From: Lutjanus erythropterus
Taxonomy: Eukaryota > Chordata > Actinopteri > Lutjaniformes > Lutjanidae
Length of the DNA stretch: 64,000 bases
Assembly: GCA_020091685.1 (NCBI GenBank)
Contig: CM034613.1
Location: forward strand, 3,534,878-3,598,877
Direction: 5' to 3'
Below, piece after piece: positions 13,401 through 28,400 of the stretch. The first letter of the stretch is position 1; every line of letters starts with the position of its first letter. The translations under genes were made by a program, and so were the position numbers. The notes beneath the pieces were generated by a model. It searched no databases, was not told the DNA's origin, and worked only from the letters and a program-made list of their open reading frames with translations.

Positions 13401-16400
13401 GTGATACGGCAAGTTAAAGGTCCAATGTGTAAGATTTAGGGGATTTAGGAGGTAGTTATGGTGGGTGGATGGGTCAAACAAACACAGGACTTTCACAGAG
13501 GAGGCCGGGCTTCAAGTGACATGTGAAACCAAGTCAACATTGACTTTTTGTTACATTACATTGCATAGTGATACATTATGTTGCAATACGTTGCATTGCA
13601 ATATGCTGACTTGCAATATGTTGCGTTGTGATACAATATGTTGCGTTACGCTACTCTGCATCATTCTATGCTACATTGCACTACACTACATTACGCTGCA
13701 TTGCGTCATGCTACGTTGTTTCACACTATGTTGCGTCATGCTATGTTGTTTCACACTATGTTGTGTCACGCTACGTTGCGTCACGCTACGTTGCATCACG
13801 CTACGTTGCGTCACGCTACGCTGCGTCACTCTACGCTGCGTCACGCTACGTTGTGTCACGTTATGTTGCGTCATGCTATATTGCGTCACACTACATGGTG
13901 TCACGTTACATTTTGTCACATCACCTTGAATCATGTCAGGTTGCATCACATCATGTAGCATCACGTCACATAGCATCATGTCATGTCATGTTCCATCACA
14001 TTGCATTGTGTTACATTGCAGCATGTTTTGTTACATAACATTACATTGTGTCACATCACCTTGAGTCATGTTAGGTTGCATCATGTTATGTAGCATCATG
14101 TCACATAGCATCATTACATTGCGTCATGTTTTGTTATGTCACGTTACATTGTGTCACATCATGTTATATTACCTTCATGACTTCCATTAAATAACCTCTA
14201 TCACTTGCGTCATATGACATACACATATTTTTATTTTAACCCAAACCTTCAACTAAAAGTAACCAAGTAGTTTATCATGCTTAAACCAAACCAAACTGCT
14301 GCCATTATACAAACTAAATCAAGTTTTTAATGCCACTTGAATTATGTCAGGTGATATAGGCTTCATAACATCCAGACTTAAGGTCCAGTACGCCTGTTGC
14401 TGGTATTCTCAAATGGTCACTGGCCATAGCCATCGCGTTTTTGGTACCTTAAAATGAATGTTTCTACATCCTAAAATGGACAAACTACAAACTGGCTGTA
14501 GATACAGTCCTTTGCGTATAGCTTTTCCTACACACTTGTAAAGGAAGAGTGAGGGAGGGTGTTTGCAGTCTCACTGCTCGCCACTACTAAATCCTACACA
14601 ATGGACCTTTAAGGAAAACAAACTTAACCAAAGCCAAGCTTAAATTGTGGCTATCTGGGCAAAAAGAGGCAGTGAAAGTTGAGGACATGTTTGTTGATTT
14701 CATACAATGTCTTGTGAACTGTGCATTTCCACTAACATACCCACCGATGTTTCATGTTAGCCTGAGGAATATTTTGTCATAAAACAAGTATTATTATATA
14801 AAATACACATTATTGTACACCATATACCAAAACATTTGGGATCTCCTAAGCAGAAAAATGGTCCAGTGAGGTGTGTTTCAGCCATGGAGGACAGCAGTCC
14901 TTGTCTTCTAACAGTTTTACTGTTGTGTTGCTGAATTCAATAACATGTGTTTTTATGTCTGTGTGTTTTAAAAAGTGTGCTGTTTGCTTTACTGAAGCCA
15001 GGGAGAGATCACATTAGAACTGGGTGTCACCTCATCACACTCATACACCCCCTCATTCAGACATGTGATCCATGTGCATACAGTATTTGCCACTTTGCAT
15101 GGGAAGTGAGGTTGAGGAGTCTCAAGCTATGAAGTCGAAGAATTTAATCCAACTTGACAAGATTTTTGGAGTTGGAGTTGTTGATCACTGTGACCATTCA
15201 GTGTTGAGAAAATAGACACCAAATCAGCAAAAAGGCCCCTGTAGAGTGACAAAAAGATGACTCTTTAATTACAGTTTTGTTTAGCATAGGGCTACTAGCT
15301 GCACAGCTTACGGAGCTAACTAGCTAACGGCAGCTTGTAGCTCCAGCCATAGATAGCTGACAGCAAAGAGTTTAGTGAGCAGCAGTCACTGGAGTGACCT
15401 TTAGCAGGTGGCCATACACGCATTGCACCTTTAAAGCGCTTTAAACATTTTGTAACTATATAACTTTTGAAAGAAAAAAATACTACTTTGTACAAATTAA
15501 AAAGTAGAATTCATTAGCAATGAAATACACATTTGCTCTGTTCAGTACAGTCAGAGGTTTGGTTGCTACGGTCTTTCTTGGTCTGATATGGCCAGTAACA
15601 TATGTTGGCTAATGATAGCTGATGTTAGCTTAAGATAGATATGGATATTAAGCTAAGATTAATGGATCAGTTCACTGACTTTATGACTGACCTCCACTGG
15701 TAACCACTTCAGGCAGCTACCAGTTAGTTTTCTACATTTGAGATCCTAGTTAGCACTTGGCCAAGCAATCTACCAAGTAGGTTTGGTGTCTGCGATCTCA
15801 TCACTTAATGGGATTGTTGCTAAATGTCTTTAATTTGTGGAAATATCTCCTCTTCCACCTCAGCTTCCTTGTCAGCTTCATGGTGGATGCCAGGGGCGGA
15901 GCCATGCGCGGTTGCCGGCACAACGGCCTGCGCATCATCATCCCACCCAGGAAGTGCAGCGCACCCACACGGGTGACGTGCCGGCTGGTGAAGAGACACC
16001 GTTTGGCAACCATGCCCCCAATGGTGGAGGGTGAGGGCCTGGCCAGCAGGCTCATCGAGGTGGGGCCCTCTGGAGCACAGTTCCTCGGGTAAGACTTCAG
16101 GGATGGATGGTGGAATGAATGAATGAATGCCTTCAAAGTTAGTAGATGTACAGGATTAAAGGGGAAGGAAAATAAATGGATAGCAAAAAGTGCAGACATC
16201 AGCAGGTAAATGTATTAATTGGGGCTTTTTACACTGTACTTAGCACAGTGCTTAAAGCATTCTTAGAACCTTCTTAGCCCCAGGCTAAAGGATCTGATAG
16301 CCACAGACTAAGAAAGCTAGAATTGACTTTCTAGAGTTAAGAATATACAATGATAAAAGCCCTAAAGATGTAATATAATTTAAATGTTTTGCAAAACTTC

Positions 16401-19400
16401 TGTGCTGCTACCTGCAATGAATGTTTCTATGCAGGTTTGGACATTCTATGCCAATAAACTTTGAATTTAATTTTAAAAATAATAATTTTAAAAAGGGTTT
16501 CATACCTGTTAAAGATACATTTCTAGCGTGAGAGGATGGAAAAGAGAGGAATCATGAGTAAAAGAGGAAGAAGAGGCAGACCTGTAGTACACTGCATCTA
16601 CATTTAGGCTATTGACACTGATTTGTATCCCTTTTAATGAAAGCTCACAATTTGCTGCCCCTTTTCTTTCAGATTAATTTCTCCTCTGCCTCTGCCTTAC
16701 TAAAACTGTTTCTGTATCTGCTCTTGCTTTCTCCCAGCACCAGGAATCTGTTAATCTTTGCTCTTCAGCATGCCCTGTTTTCTTTCATAACAGCTGCAGT
16801 CTAACTCTTTTTAACCGTCTCCCTACCCCTTAATGAAAAATAACCTTTCTTATTAACTCCACCTGCAGTATATTGCACCATGATTGGTTTGATATGTGGC
16901 CTTAAATTCTGCCCTCTGCTGGTAATGTTTAAGATAGTACAGTATAAACACATTCATTCTATTGTTATAGAAAGTTTCACATCCAGTTATCCATCACCTG
17001 TTCACTGCTGACATGGTCAGGTTCTCCCTGATTAAATCTACTGAAATATGTTGTTCTTATTATTATGTTACATGAAATGTTTGAGTATTTAACTTAGTGA
17101 AACCTGCCTCATGTTACCTTAAGATGATCAGTCCCTCTATGAATAAAAAACATCACTTTTGTTTGCCATGACAATGGTAACATTTAAAATATTTCTACAG
17201 CATATTTTAAACTGCAAAAATGTCCTTATTGGCCTATAAAAACTTACAGAGAAAATTGTTTAAATACAGTTATAATTATAATTGAAATAAAAGTGAAAAT
17301 AACATTCATTTAATAATATGATAAATAATTATATGACTTGTATAAATTGTGAACTAATCCAACACATTTTTATATTTCAGTTCATTATTATGAAATGTTA
17401 TTTTCATCCTGCATCACAATAATTGATCATTTCCTGTACTTAATTTGTTCACAAGCTTGTTGCTTATTCACACAACAACCCATCACACCCAGGCTCTGTC
17501 CTGTTTGTCTTAATTGACAGACAGACTTTTCAAATGTAGAGAATAAAGTCGAACCTTGAGTCCCAGGTGTAAGACAAAATAAAACAGAGAAAGAAGGGTG
17601 TTATTTTTGCATTTCAAGAGTAAAGCTGAAATGGGTGGGCTGTTTTTTTCCTTAGCTTTTTTTAAGTTGGAGTAGAAAGTCAAATTTGGAATATCAAGAA
17701 TACTTTACTCTCAAGATGGTATTTGCCTTTCCTAATAGTTTCATTTTATTCTCAAAATGCAAGATGCAAAAGATTTTTCTTATGCCTGGTACTAATACTG
17801 AAAGTTTGACTTCATTCTCAACATTTCAACATTATTCTTGAAATGCAAAATAAAACTTAAAATCCTCTCTTATTTTTTTGCTTATGCTTGGCCCTAATAT
17901 TCTTTTTTAGGAAAAATGAGCTGAATAAAACTGACAGTATTAAGGAAAACAAGCAGGAGGAAACAAACATTTCATCATAATGAGATAACTGAATCTATAC
18001 TATTTAATTTTGAACACTTTTGGCCTCCGTAGACAGGCAGCTAAAAATGACCAGGGAGTTAATAATCTGACTCAACTGTTTGACATCAGTCGCCAAGGTT
18101 CTTATTTTGCATCCAACCAAAACATTGTGTGTCCTCTTTCTTCCTCACTGCTGCGTATGGATGCTTGGTCGATCACACAGTAAACTCCACCTCCCCAGTG
18201 CCCCTCCACCTCTTAATGAGGGCGAGAGTTTGGTTAGCAGAATCCTCCAGCTTGGCCCGCCGGGGACAAAATTCCTTGGGTAGGGTGGAAGAAATCAATG
18301 GTTTTGCATATGAAACAATCCATGGATGCCGATCACAGTGTTTTCTTTTATAAACCTTTCCACCTGATGTTATTTTGTCCATATATTTACTGTCCTATCA
18401 TGCTTGCTAGTGCCTTCTACCCCACTTCATCTAGCACTTATGACCCTGTAGACATCACACTGCTGTGACATCCCGTGCTGTTTCTTCCTTTCTTTAATCC
18501 CTCTTTTCTGCTTAGCCTTTTCCATTTCTGTAATTATGTTTTTATGCTTCCTGTTTGCTTCAAAAATGTGTGTTAGAAGTTTTTATTTAATTTTTGTGTG
18601 ATATTTAAATGGTTATGTGACCTGTGAGTAGCTGGGGAACCAGGTGAAATTTTACTGCATTGTGTGGTTCTGTTGGCTCTGCTTTTTTTTATTTCCTTTC
18701 ATGTAAGTTAAATGTTAAGTTGACACTAAATCACACAATTTTCGGGCATTTTTCTCAGAATTGTTTTAGCTTTTAGCAGGAAAGCTACAAATTTAAGAGC
18801 CATGTGATCCATTGCCTAATTGAGCAAACTTGGTATCCAGAATCTCAGTCAACTAGCTAATTAGCAATCTAATCTACATTAATAGTTAGCTAGATATTTA
18901 TATCTGACGACTAATGTTAGCAAAACCCTAGCTAACTATCTAATTAATCTCCAAAAAAATCATCAGTTAGCCATAGTTTTGCTAACATTAGCTAATTTTA
19001 CATATGTTGCTTTTACAGGTCTCCCACCATCACTGTAACCATCTTTAAAATGTGATTTTCTTTTCAACATAGACACAGCTAGCACTTATAATATCCAAGT
19101 ACCGGAATAATGACAGAAGAAAGTTGACTGAGATTTCACCGGGTAACAAGTTTGTTCAACTAGAACACAGAACAAAAATGGGCGGGGCTTAGGAAGGATC
19201 AGTAATGAACAATGAAGCCTAAACATGTGAATACCTTGTTATTTTTTCCACCATTTTGAGCCAAAATTAAGAAATAAAAGTACACTAACACCTTATATGA
19301 ATTCTAGACATTGAAGTTTAGCCTGCCAACATATTTGAAAATGTAGTCTAAAAATAACCATCTATGGTCAGGTCAAAGTACCCAGTAAATATCACACAAA

Positions 19401-22400
19401 AAAGTTCTGCTGTATTAGCTGTATTTGTCCTATGTCAGAATGTACTTGTAGCATGCCTCGTATAGATATGTGATGTAGCTAGCTATTTGTGATTATATAC
19501 ATCAGGTAAGTATTAAAACAGTTCCCTACTTAAATATTAAATGTAATCAATCTATCAGAACAGTTTTTAAGGGCAGTGACTCATCCACAGATTACAATAG
19601 TATGAAAATAGATGCTATAATTTTTCATGCCGAAGTCAACTCAACTCAAACCACTCCTGCTGCATAACCCACTTCTCTGCTTTGCTTGCTATGTTACTTG
19701 TTTAAATTTGTTGCTAGCATCTAGCATTTTACATTGTGGTGAGCAACCTTAAACAGTAGAAATAGGGAAAGTTGTTCTTGATGCTAAACAGGTGAACAGT
19801 AGAATTAGCACAGTTCTAGAAGGTTAACTTTACAAATGAATCCACCCAGACTGTCTGACCAAAATAGTTAATACGCAGCCTTTGGAGCAGGAGCACGTAG
19901 CTCCAACTAATCGGCTAAAAGGCTGTTGGCGCTTGATGCTAATGCTAAGTGTATCATAACTTGCATGAAAAACAAGAAGATGAAAAAGAGACACATGCCC
20001 AGAGGAAGTTGTACATTGTTATTAGTCATGACTTTCTGTACTTACTTACTCACAATACCTGGTCTCTACCCCTCCAGTCCTGTAATTGTGGAGATCCCCC
20101 ACTTTGCTGCCCTGCGGGGGAAAGAGAGGGAGCTGGTGATCCTGAGGAGCGAGACTGGAGAAAGCTGGAAGGAGCATCACTGTGAACACACCCAAGAGGA
20201 ACTCAACCAGATACTCAACGGCATGGATGAGGGTCAGTCTCTGATGGTTTATCAGTAGACTGCACCATGAGTTGAGGAATCTATGGTATACATTTATCAC
20301 TATTTTAATACATTTATATCCCTGACACATGTCCCTTTCTGTTAACCTGATCCAGAGCTAGACACGCCAGAGGAGCTGGAGAGGAAGCGCATTTGCCGTA
20401 TCATCACTCGAGATTTCCCACAGTACTTTGCAGTGGTGTCGCGCATCAAGCAAGATAGTAATCTAATTGGCCCTGAAGGAGGCATCCTGAGCAGCACTGT
20501 TGTGCCACAAGTTCAGGCAGTTTTCCCCGAGGGAGCCCTCACCAAGAGGATCAGGGTTGGACTACAGGTAACTGACAAAAGCATCAGCACAGTCAATGGT
20601 CAAAAGAGGCTGAACACATTGGTAGAAGTGCAGTCTTGGAACCTACTGGCCAATATCTGAAGACAATTTAGCTTTTTATTAGCTTTCTAAAAAAAAAAAA
20701 TCTACATTCATATATAGATATCAGTCTACTTGTAGATCCATCCATCCATCCATCTTAAACAGCTTATCTGAAGTCGGGTCATTCCTAGGCCGTTGTGGAG
20801 ATATAATCCCTTCACCTAGTCCTCGATCTGCCCGGGGCCACCTCCCAGCTGGACATGCCTGGAACACCTCCCTAGGGAGGCGATCAGGTGGCATCCTTAT
20901 GAGATGTCCAAACCACCTCAACTGGTTCCTTTCTACAGAAAGGAGAAGCGGCTCTACTTTGAGTCCCTAATGGGTGACTGAACTTCTCACCTTATCCCTA
21001 AGGGAGATGCCACCTGTGAAATCCCATTTTAGCTCCTTGTATCCTAGATGTTGTTCTTTCAGTCATGACCCACCCTTCATGACCATAGGTAAGAGTAGGT
21101 ATACCATACCAGGTCTAAGAAAGTGCCCCTGCCTAGATGGTTGTTGTATGTCATAGCTTGTGGCTAGTCAGTTGACAACCTTGGTACAAAGTTCATTGCA
21201 GAAACATTTCAGTCAAGAGACCATGACCTTACTGAGGCAATAACACTGTGTAGGCTTTATTGATGATTAAAAGTAAAGTCATTGTAATCTCTGTCTACTC
21301 TTCCAGGCTCAGCCAGTGAGTGTGGATGTAGTGAGGAAGATCCTGGGCAACAAGGCCACCTTCAGTCCCATCGTCACTCTGGAACCCCGCAGGAGGAAGT
21401 TCCATAAACCCATCACCATGACCATCCCGGTCCCCAAGAGCAACTCTGACCCAATCCTTAATGGCTTTGGAGGGGACACCCCCACCTTACGACTGCTTTG
21501 TAGTATCACTGGTTAGAGAGCACACACAAATACACACACAAACCTGTGGATAGACCAATCAGACACGTGCTAACATTCTTATGTGTCAATCATGTGTTTC
21601 TGTTTGTGTGCAGGTGGAACAACGCCTGCTCAATGGGAGGACATAACAGGAACGACTCCGCTGACATTCATCAATGACTGTGTCTCCTTCACCACCAACG
21701 TGTCTGCCAGGTTACACAAAAATGGTTTTTATTACTGGAACTAACTCAGATGTTGGAGCTAACAAACACCCAATCTAATTGGTTCTTTCCAATACGTCTC
21801 TGCTTTCTAGATTTTGGCTGATAGACTGTCGGCAAGTCCAGGAATCTGTCAACTTCTCCACTCAGGTCTACCGAGAGATCATCTGCGTCCCTTACATGGC
21901 CAAGTTTGTCATTTTTGCCAAGACCCACGATCCCATCGAGGCCCGACTACGTTGCTTCTGCATGACAGACGACAAGATCGACAAAACCCTAGAGCAGCAG
22001 GAGAACTTCACTGAGGTGGCTCGAAGCCGAGACGTAGAGGTGAGGAAAGTCTCACCAACCACAGTTGATTCTATGATGGAGGTCCACTGGAGAAGACTGG
22101 GCGAAGATAGTGTTATGACCTTGAAAACAATGTACTAGTGATAAGAAAGAATGAATAACCTTCTCAAGACCAGTGTAAGAAACACTAGACTTGATTTTGA
22201 GATCCTCCTTAATTGACCTCTCATAAATCCCACCCCTTTTTTTATTCTGTGCTCCAATAGCAGTTGAGCAAGCTTGGTACCCAGTGGAACCACAGTCATT
22301 TGTCTAAGCTATCTTAGTCATTAGCTAGCTATGATAGCTAATGTTAGCAAAACACTTACTAACTAGGTAGCTAATCTATATTAGTCATTAGCTAGCTTTA

Positions 22401-25400
22401 ACGTCAGATTTTGCAAAACACGAGTCAACCAGCTAGCTAAACTATATAAATGATAAGCTAGCTATGATAGATATTGTCAGCAAAACACTAGTTCACACTA
22501 GCTAGCTGACAAGCTGACTAGATAACAACTCAATTGATAGCTAGCTAGTTAGCTTGCGTTTTGCTGACATTAGCTAATTTGATGTGACTATATATATGTG
22601 GCCTAGCATCAATTTTCAACTATCCTCAAAATTTGGTTTTCTTTTCAATATAGACGAGCCTATATATAGCATATGTACAGCATATGTACAGGAAACAGGA
22701 AAGAAAGAAAGTTGACTCAGGTTCCACCTTATACTTTGAAAATGGTGATTTAGAGATGGCTACATTCAATGACCAAGGCTAGGTTTCTTGAGAAATGGGT
22801 CCTAATACTGCATGAAGTTGAAAAGGGAAACACCAGGGTTTTTTAACAATGATAGTTGAAATTTTTTGTTTGTTGAATGTCACTATTTGTTATTCAGCCT
22901 CTGTCCTCTGCCTGTTATATTTCTCAGGTACTGGAAGGCAAACCTATCTATGCAGACTGCTTTGGAAACCTTGTCCCCCTCACCAAAAGTGGCCAGCACC
23001 ATCTCTTTAGCTTCTTTGCCTTTAAGGAGAACAGACTAGCACTCTTCATCAAAGTGAGTTCTGTTCCTTGTTAGTTTCACAAAGAAGCAAGAACATTTTT
23101 TATGCAAGTCATCAGTAATTTGTCACGCTGAATTGCTCTATTCGACTGATGTTGAACTGCTGGGTTGTTGCAGATTAGAGACAACACTCAGGAGCCGTGT
23201 GGCCGTCTGTCCTTTATGAAGGAACCCAGGAACTACAGGTCACTCACCCAAAATGCCATATGCAATCTTAACATCACCCTCCCATCATTCTGCAAGGTAA
23301 GGGAACTATACTGTTCTTTGACTCAACAGAGGACGCTTTCTATTACCTATCATGTTAGTTCTAGTAAGTGAAACTGGCTGTTAGCAGCAATATGCTACCA
23401 TAAAATACTGTAGTTGTGTATAAGCTGGACCATACTGCAACGTTGAGCTTATTTTCCCTAAACCTCTGTAATACATACTAATCTCTCACACTGCCACTCA
23501 CACTATTTCCAAAATCGCAAATGTTTTGTTAATTGATATTTTTTTTAGTAAATCCTTATTTCTTTCAATAATGTTTGAAATTCCAAGTGGTAAACTATAA
23601 TAATGAGTAGCCAATAATATTGCTTTATACTGATGGTTGCTAGCTTGGCAACCACACAGGTTCATGTTTTCATTTGGTCTGGAAGATACGTCTGGTGCCC
23701 TTCCATTCACACAGGATTCCACCAGCCTTTGATCCCATCGAGTCAATCACAACTGTTACTATAGCACAGGTTCGATACAGTCATTAACAGTGGAGCCTCA
23801 CCTGTCCAGATTTGAAAAGTCACATGTTTTGCTTCTCTGACTGATTGTAGGTCTATCCGATTGCACGTCTTAAACTCAGATCAAACTGTCAAAGTAGACA
23901 CTGATAGTCAAATGTGAATATTAGTCAAGACTCTGTTACTACATGACCTATTTCTTGCCCCAAATGTTTTCAGGAAAATATTTTGATGTACTGTTTAACT
24001 ATAATACAAGAAAGATTGTAACCAGGGAGCTGCTATTTCGTTAGCTTGTGTGGCAGCTGGATTCACGAGATTACATGAGAATCAACCTTGCCAGGCTTCA
24101 AGTTATCCGTTTGTGGCCACACCAAAAGTGGTGCAGCCAATCAGTGTCTTAGGAGGGACTACTGGCAGCTACAGGTGTGGTTTTAGGTGTGACGATAGAG
24201 AGAAGCATCCATGGAAGCAACCTGTCTTGAACAAACAATCGTCAATCGTCAATCTTTTCTCTATGAAAAAGATTTTTTCGCTCCTCTCTTTGGCAAGAGT
24301 TTGATTGACCAACTGGCTCCGCTGGTAGTAACCTGACATGCCAGATGATTTGTTACACAGAAGCGAAGGATTCTCACATGTTTCTTCCAGAAACTCAGAT
24401 AAAAACTATGAATCAAGAATGAGTCAAGATTCTGTAACTGCATTGCCTATTTCTCACCAAAAAGTTTTACAAACATATTTATGTACGTCGCTATGTCCCA
24501 AGGTCCATCCAATTGCGTCCAGAGGCACTTGGCCTGCGCAAGTGAAGTGGCAAGAGACCGAAAAGATCAGAGTATGATTCAGGCTTACCAGATGAATCTG
24601 TTTTACTGCCAAAATCTTTGACTAATACAGCTTTTAAGAACACTGTGACTTTCCCTGAAATCACGCTGACTGGTTGTCTTTGTTGCTATGGTAACCATAC
24701 ATTGCCTCCTGTCCTTTTATTCCCTCTTTAATGTTGCTGTTGTTTCTATCTGTACATCTCTCTGCTTCTCGCTGCTTCTTGCTCCCAAAAGGAGTCCGAT
24801 TCAGACCAAGAAGAAGAGGTAAAAGCAGCCACCGCTTCCCCCCTCCCCCCCTCTACTAACTAGCTCTGCTCACCTATCCTGCCCACTGTCTTGTCATCAG
24901 GCTTAAAAATGAAACATAAAAGTAGTCAAATGTTAGATTTTAGATTTTATTTATTGTGGTAGATTATACTGTGATTCGTCAGTGACATAACTCATTTTTG
25001 CTGTTGTTTTGTGTCCTTCGTGTTGTTTTTGTAGTGGTAGTAGTAGTTAGAATATTAGTACCATAAAGTTAATGAAATGTGGCTAACTGTGATCCATTTT
25101 CTTTTTTCTTTTTCCAGACCAACAGAACGCTAGAGAAATGTAAGACATTTTTTCCTACTTAATTTTCTTTCTAACTTGTACTAAAATAGTTGTTCTTCTA
25201 TAATAATTCTGCATGTCTGCTTGTCTTTATTAGCCAAACTAATGTGACAACAACACTGATATTGTATGGGTGATTAGTCTAATGAAATTAAACAGAGGAA
25301 TAACCATACTGACACCACCAGATTGGCTCTGAGCACAACTGTAGACCATCTCCATCTTATCAAAGCCTTTTAAGCATCATGTATTTTTGTCTTGTCAAAC

Positions 25401-28400
25401 AAAAAGGTCTCACCTGCACCTCCCATGTCAGTGTTCTGTTTCTCCTGAGGCTTAACTTCACTTTTTACTTCACTTTTTTTCTGACTTCACACCTGCCCAA
25501 ATGTCTTCGGTTTTCACTCTTTCCCCTTCACAATTTGAGGTCGGACATATGGAGAAAGAGTTAGACACTGCCACCTACGTATGTACATGATAAACTCATT
25601 CATACTGTGGTGATGTTTATATTACAAAGGCCTCTAATTTTAGCCAGTAGTGCTATCGCAGTCACAGTGGTGCTTTCATTAGGACAATTTTTTTAATGCC
25701 ACAAATGTGCTTGAGGTGATATGGAGTGAAGCAACTGGGGTTGCGTTTGTGCAGCCAGGCAAAGCAATTTGGCAACTTGTTTTGGCATAAAAGCGCTTGA
25801 ACCTGTGCAGAATAAAGAACAAAAACATTTTGGTGTTTTAGTCATAGGGTTGGGTATCTTTTGAAGTTCTCTTGGGATCACACAAGCAGTTAGCACTGTG
25901 TATCTCTCTGCTGTCAAGTGTGTCCACATGCATCACCAGATGTTTCCCCCCTTTACACAAAATTTTTTTTAAACATTTGCTGCCGGTCTCACCCACGAAA
26001 AGAATTGTTTCGAGTGAAATGCAATCACACTTAAGATCATTTAGCTCAGCATTTTAACTGTATTTACAGTAGCTACTAGCTAACGGAGGGCTAACATGAT
26101 GTCCTGGGCTACCATAGCCATCTAGAGAGAGTGTTGCAGCAATGTTAACTAGTGGTTTGGTGATGCGTCATTAATGTACCAGGGGGCGACTATTTAAATC
26201 GACAGCTCAGGCAAGTGGCACCGGAATGAGGTACCATAATCTGTGTTGTGATTTGATCCGGAAGGTACTGTTCATATAGGAACCTGTGCCATACAAGCAC
26301 CAAGTTTCAGTACCCAACCCTATTTAGTTCGCCATCAGACCAAAAAAGTGTCATATATTTTGATTAATGCATCTTTATACTTTGATTTTTTTTTTCAAAG
26401 TACAGTTTTAAATGCACTTTTAGACTTTAGTCTATACTGATTCGATAAATAAGTGATGCTTACCAGTAATGAAATTTTCAACTGCTTGTGGGATGTATAT
26501 GTTCCAGTCCCTTGCAGCAGGTTAAATAACTGTAGCCATCATTGCTGCTAGCTAGATGGGAATCAGACCAGCTTTTTACAGAGATGAGAGGCTGTGATGT
26601 GATTGGTCAGCACTGAAGCACACCTGGATTCTACCTGCTGATGCTGCCCTCCTCCTCCTAAAAATCAGTTCATCCTGTTGCGGCTGCTCAGTTTGTGCGA
26701 TCCTGCGCCAAGGTTGTGCTAGCACCTCTGGTCACCCAAATTGCAAACCTTAGTTGCTCACACCCATGTGCACTTGCGCTTGGAGTTCCTGAAACTTGGT
26801 GCTAGTGAAATGCACAAGCACCAAGTTCCAGGATATTAGAGGTCAGAATATCAGTATTCCTCTAGCTGTAGTCCTCTAGAATCAATCTTTAGTCCTTTAG
26901 TGTAATGGTAAAGCAATATTTCTGTATCCTTCCCTCCTTCCTTGTTCATGTAGTTATGTGAAAATGACTGGAACAATATCACCCATTCTTGGGAACTGGC
27001 ACCTGTCCTACCATAAAAAAAAAAAAAAACTCCACCAACCACCAACACTCCATTTTTTAGGGGTGAAAATACACTTTTAAAGGATTTTTATACATGAAAT
27101 TTATATAATTGATTAAATGTTTTGGTTGGCTTTATATTTTTAATTCTAAACTTACCAGAAAACACCAATGTCCCAGGCAAGAATTCACAACTTCACACAA
27201 TTAAAAAATGTTAAAAGCCTTCAAAATCTAAAACTAGTAATACCTACTGATGACATTGGTATGAAAAGGTGGTATTAAAATCATCTTTCTTTTAAAATAG
27301 ATTTTTTTCATTTACATGTTGCCACCTAGGAGGTTGGCCCATTGGAAGGTTTAATAATTAAGAGTTTGATCTTAAAAATAATTTTGTCTCCATTCTCAAG
27401 ACTGAGTGATATACAATATACTTGAGCATTTAAAATAACCTCATAATTAAACAACTCATTGTATACATGAAGCATGCTGTACATACATGGATGATATGTT
27501 ATTCATGTATGTGTTTTCAGAAGAGAAATTTAATATCTGTAACATGAGTATTTAATATAGATGATGCTGTATGTTGTGGCAGTAGTTGTGTTAATAGACC
27601 AAAAACTCACCACATTACTGAATGAAGACATATTAACAAACAGCAATTCTAATGCCATAATTGTGGATTTAATTAGTACACTGAACTTTCCACTCACTCT
27701 TCACCAAGACCTTTCCATCAGCACTTCCCTTTGCTTTGCATGGAAATAACTTGCCTTACATAAATGTGTATGGGTGTGCTTGAATGTCTGAATGATTACA
27801 TGTAATGTCTTGTTAACGAGAGCTCATTTGTTCTTTTGTCGGTGTGCTTATTTTGGCATGCTCTCTCACAACACCATATGCTCATGGTTTTGTGCACAAT
27901 TTTCTATTATTTCAGTTTTCATTTCAAATGTTAAGAATGAGGCTGAATGGAGGACAGAGACAATTAAAATGCTGTCCCTCCTTGTAAGATGTCTTTTTCT
28001 AGTATTCCAGAGATCCTCCATCTTCCTTAGATTCTGTGAATGTAAATGATTTGATTTGTCTCGAGTGAAAAGCATGGCAAATCATCATATGTTATATAAG
28101 TTATCACTGGCTTTCTTTGGTAGACGCAATAGTATTCTAAGTTGTTTTCCAGCCATTTTCGCCTGTTATCACATTGACATTTGTCATACATCTGAGCAAT
28201 CTTGAGATGTCTTGATGTTGTTTCTTTGTTTCTTTTGTTGTCCATTTTCCATTTTACTTGTTGGTTTCTTGGTAACCTGGTCTCATTGATAGTTGGTATA
28301 GTCTTTAAGGTATTTTAGTGTTGTTCTATAGTTTTGTCTTGTGAGTATGGGTGTGCTGAGTGTATAAGCAAGTTATTTCCTGCTCATATCACTTCCCATC

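Noticed and set aside
13465-14038. Overlapping Cys/Tyr/His-rich open frames on both strands
   Set aside because: Produced by a 15-bp minisatellite whose unit is a multiple of three; all frames stay open for the same reason.
19926-20077. Upstream extension of the open frame before the exon at 20078
   Set aside because: Conserved ankyrin sequence begins exactly at the acceptor; the upstream part is unrelated intron sequence.
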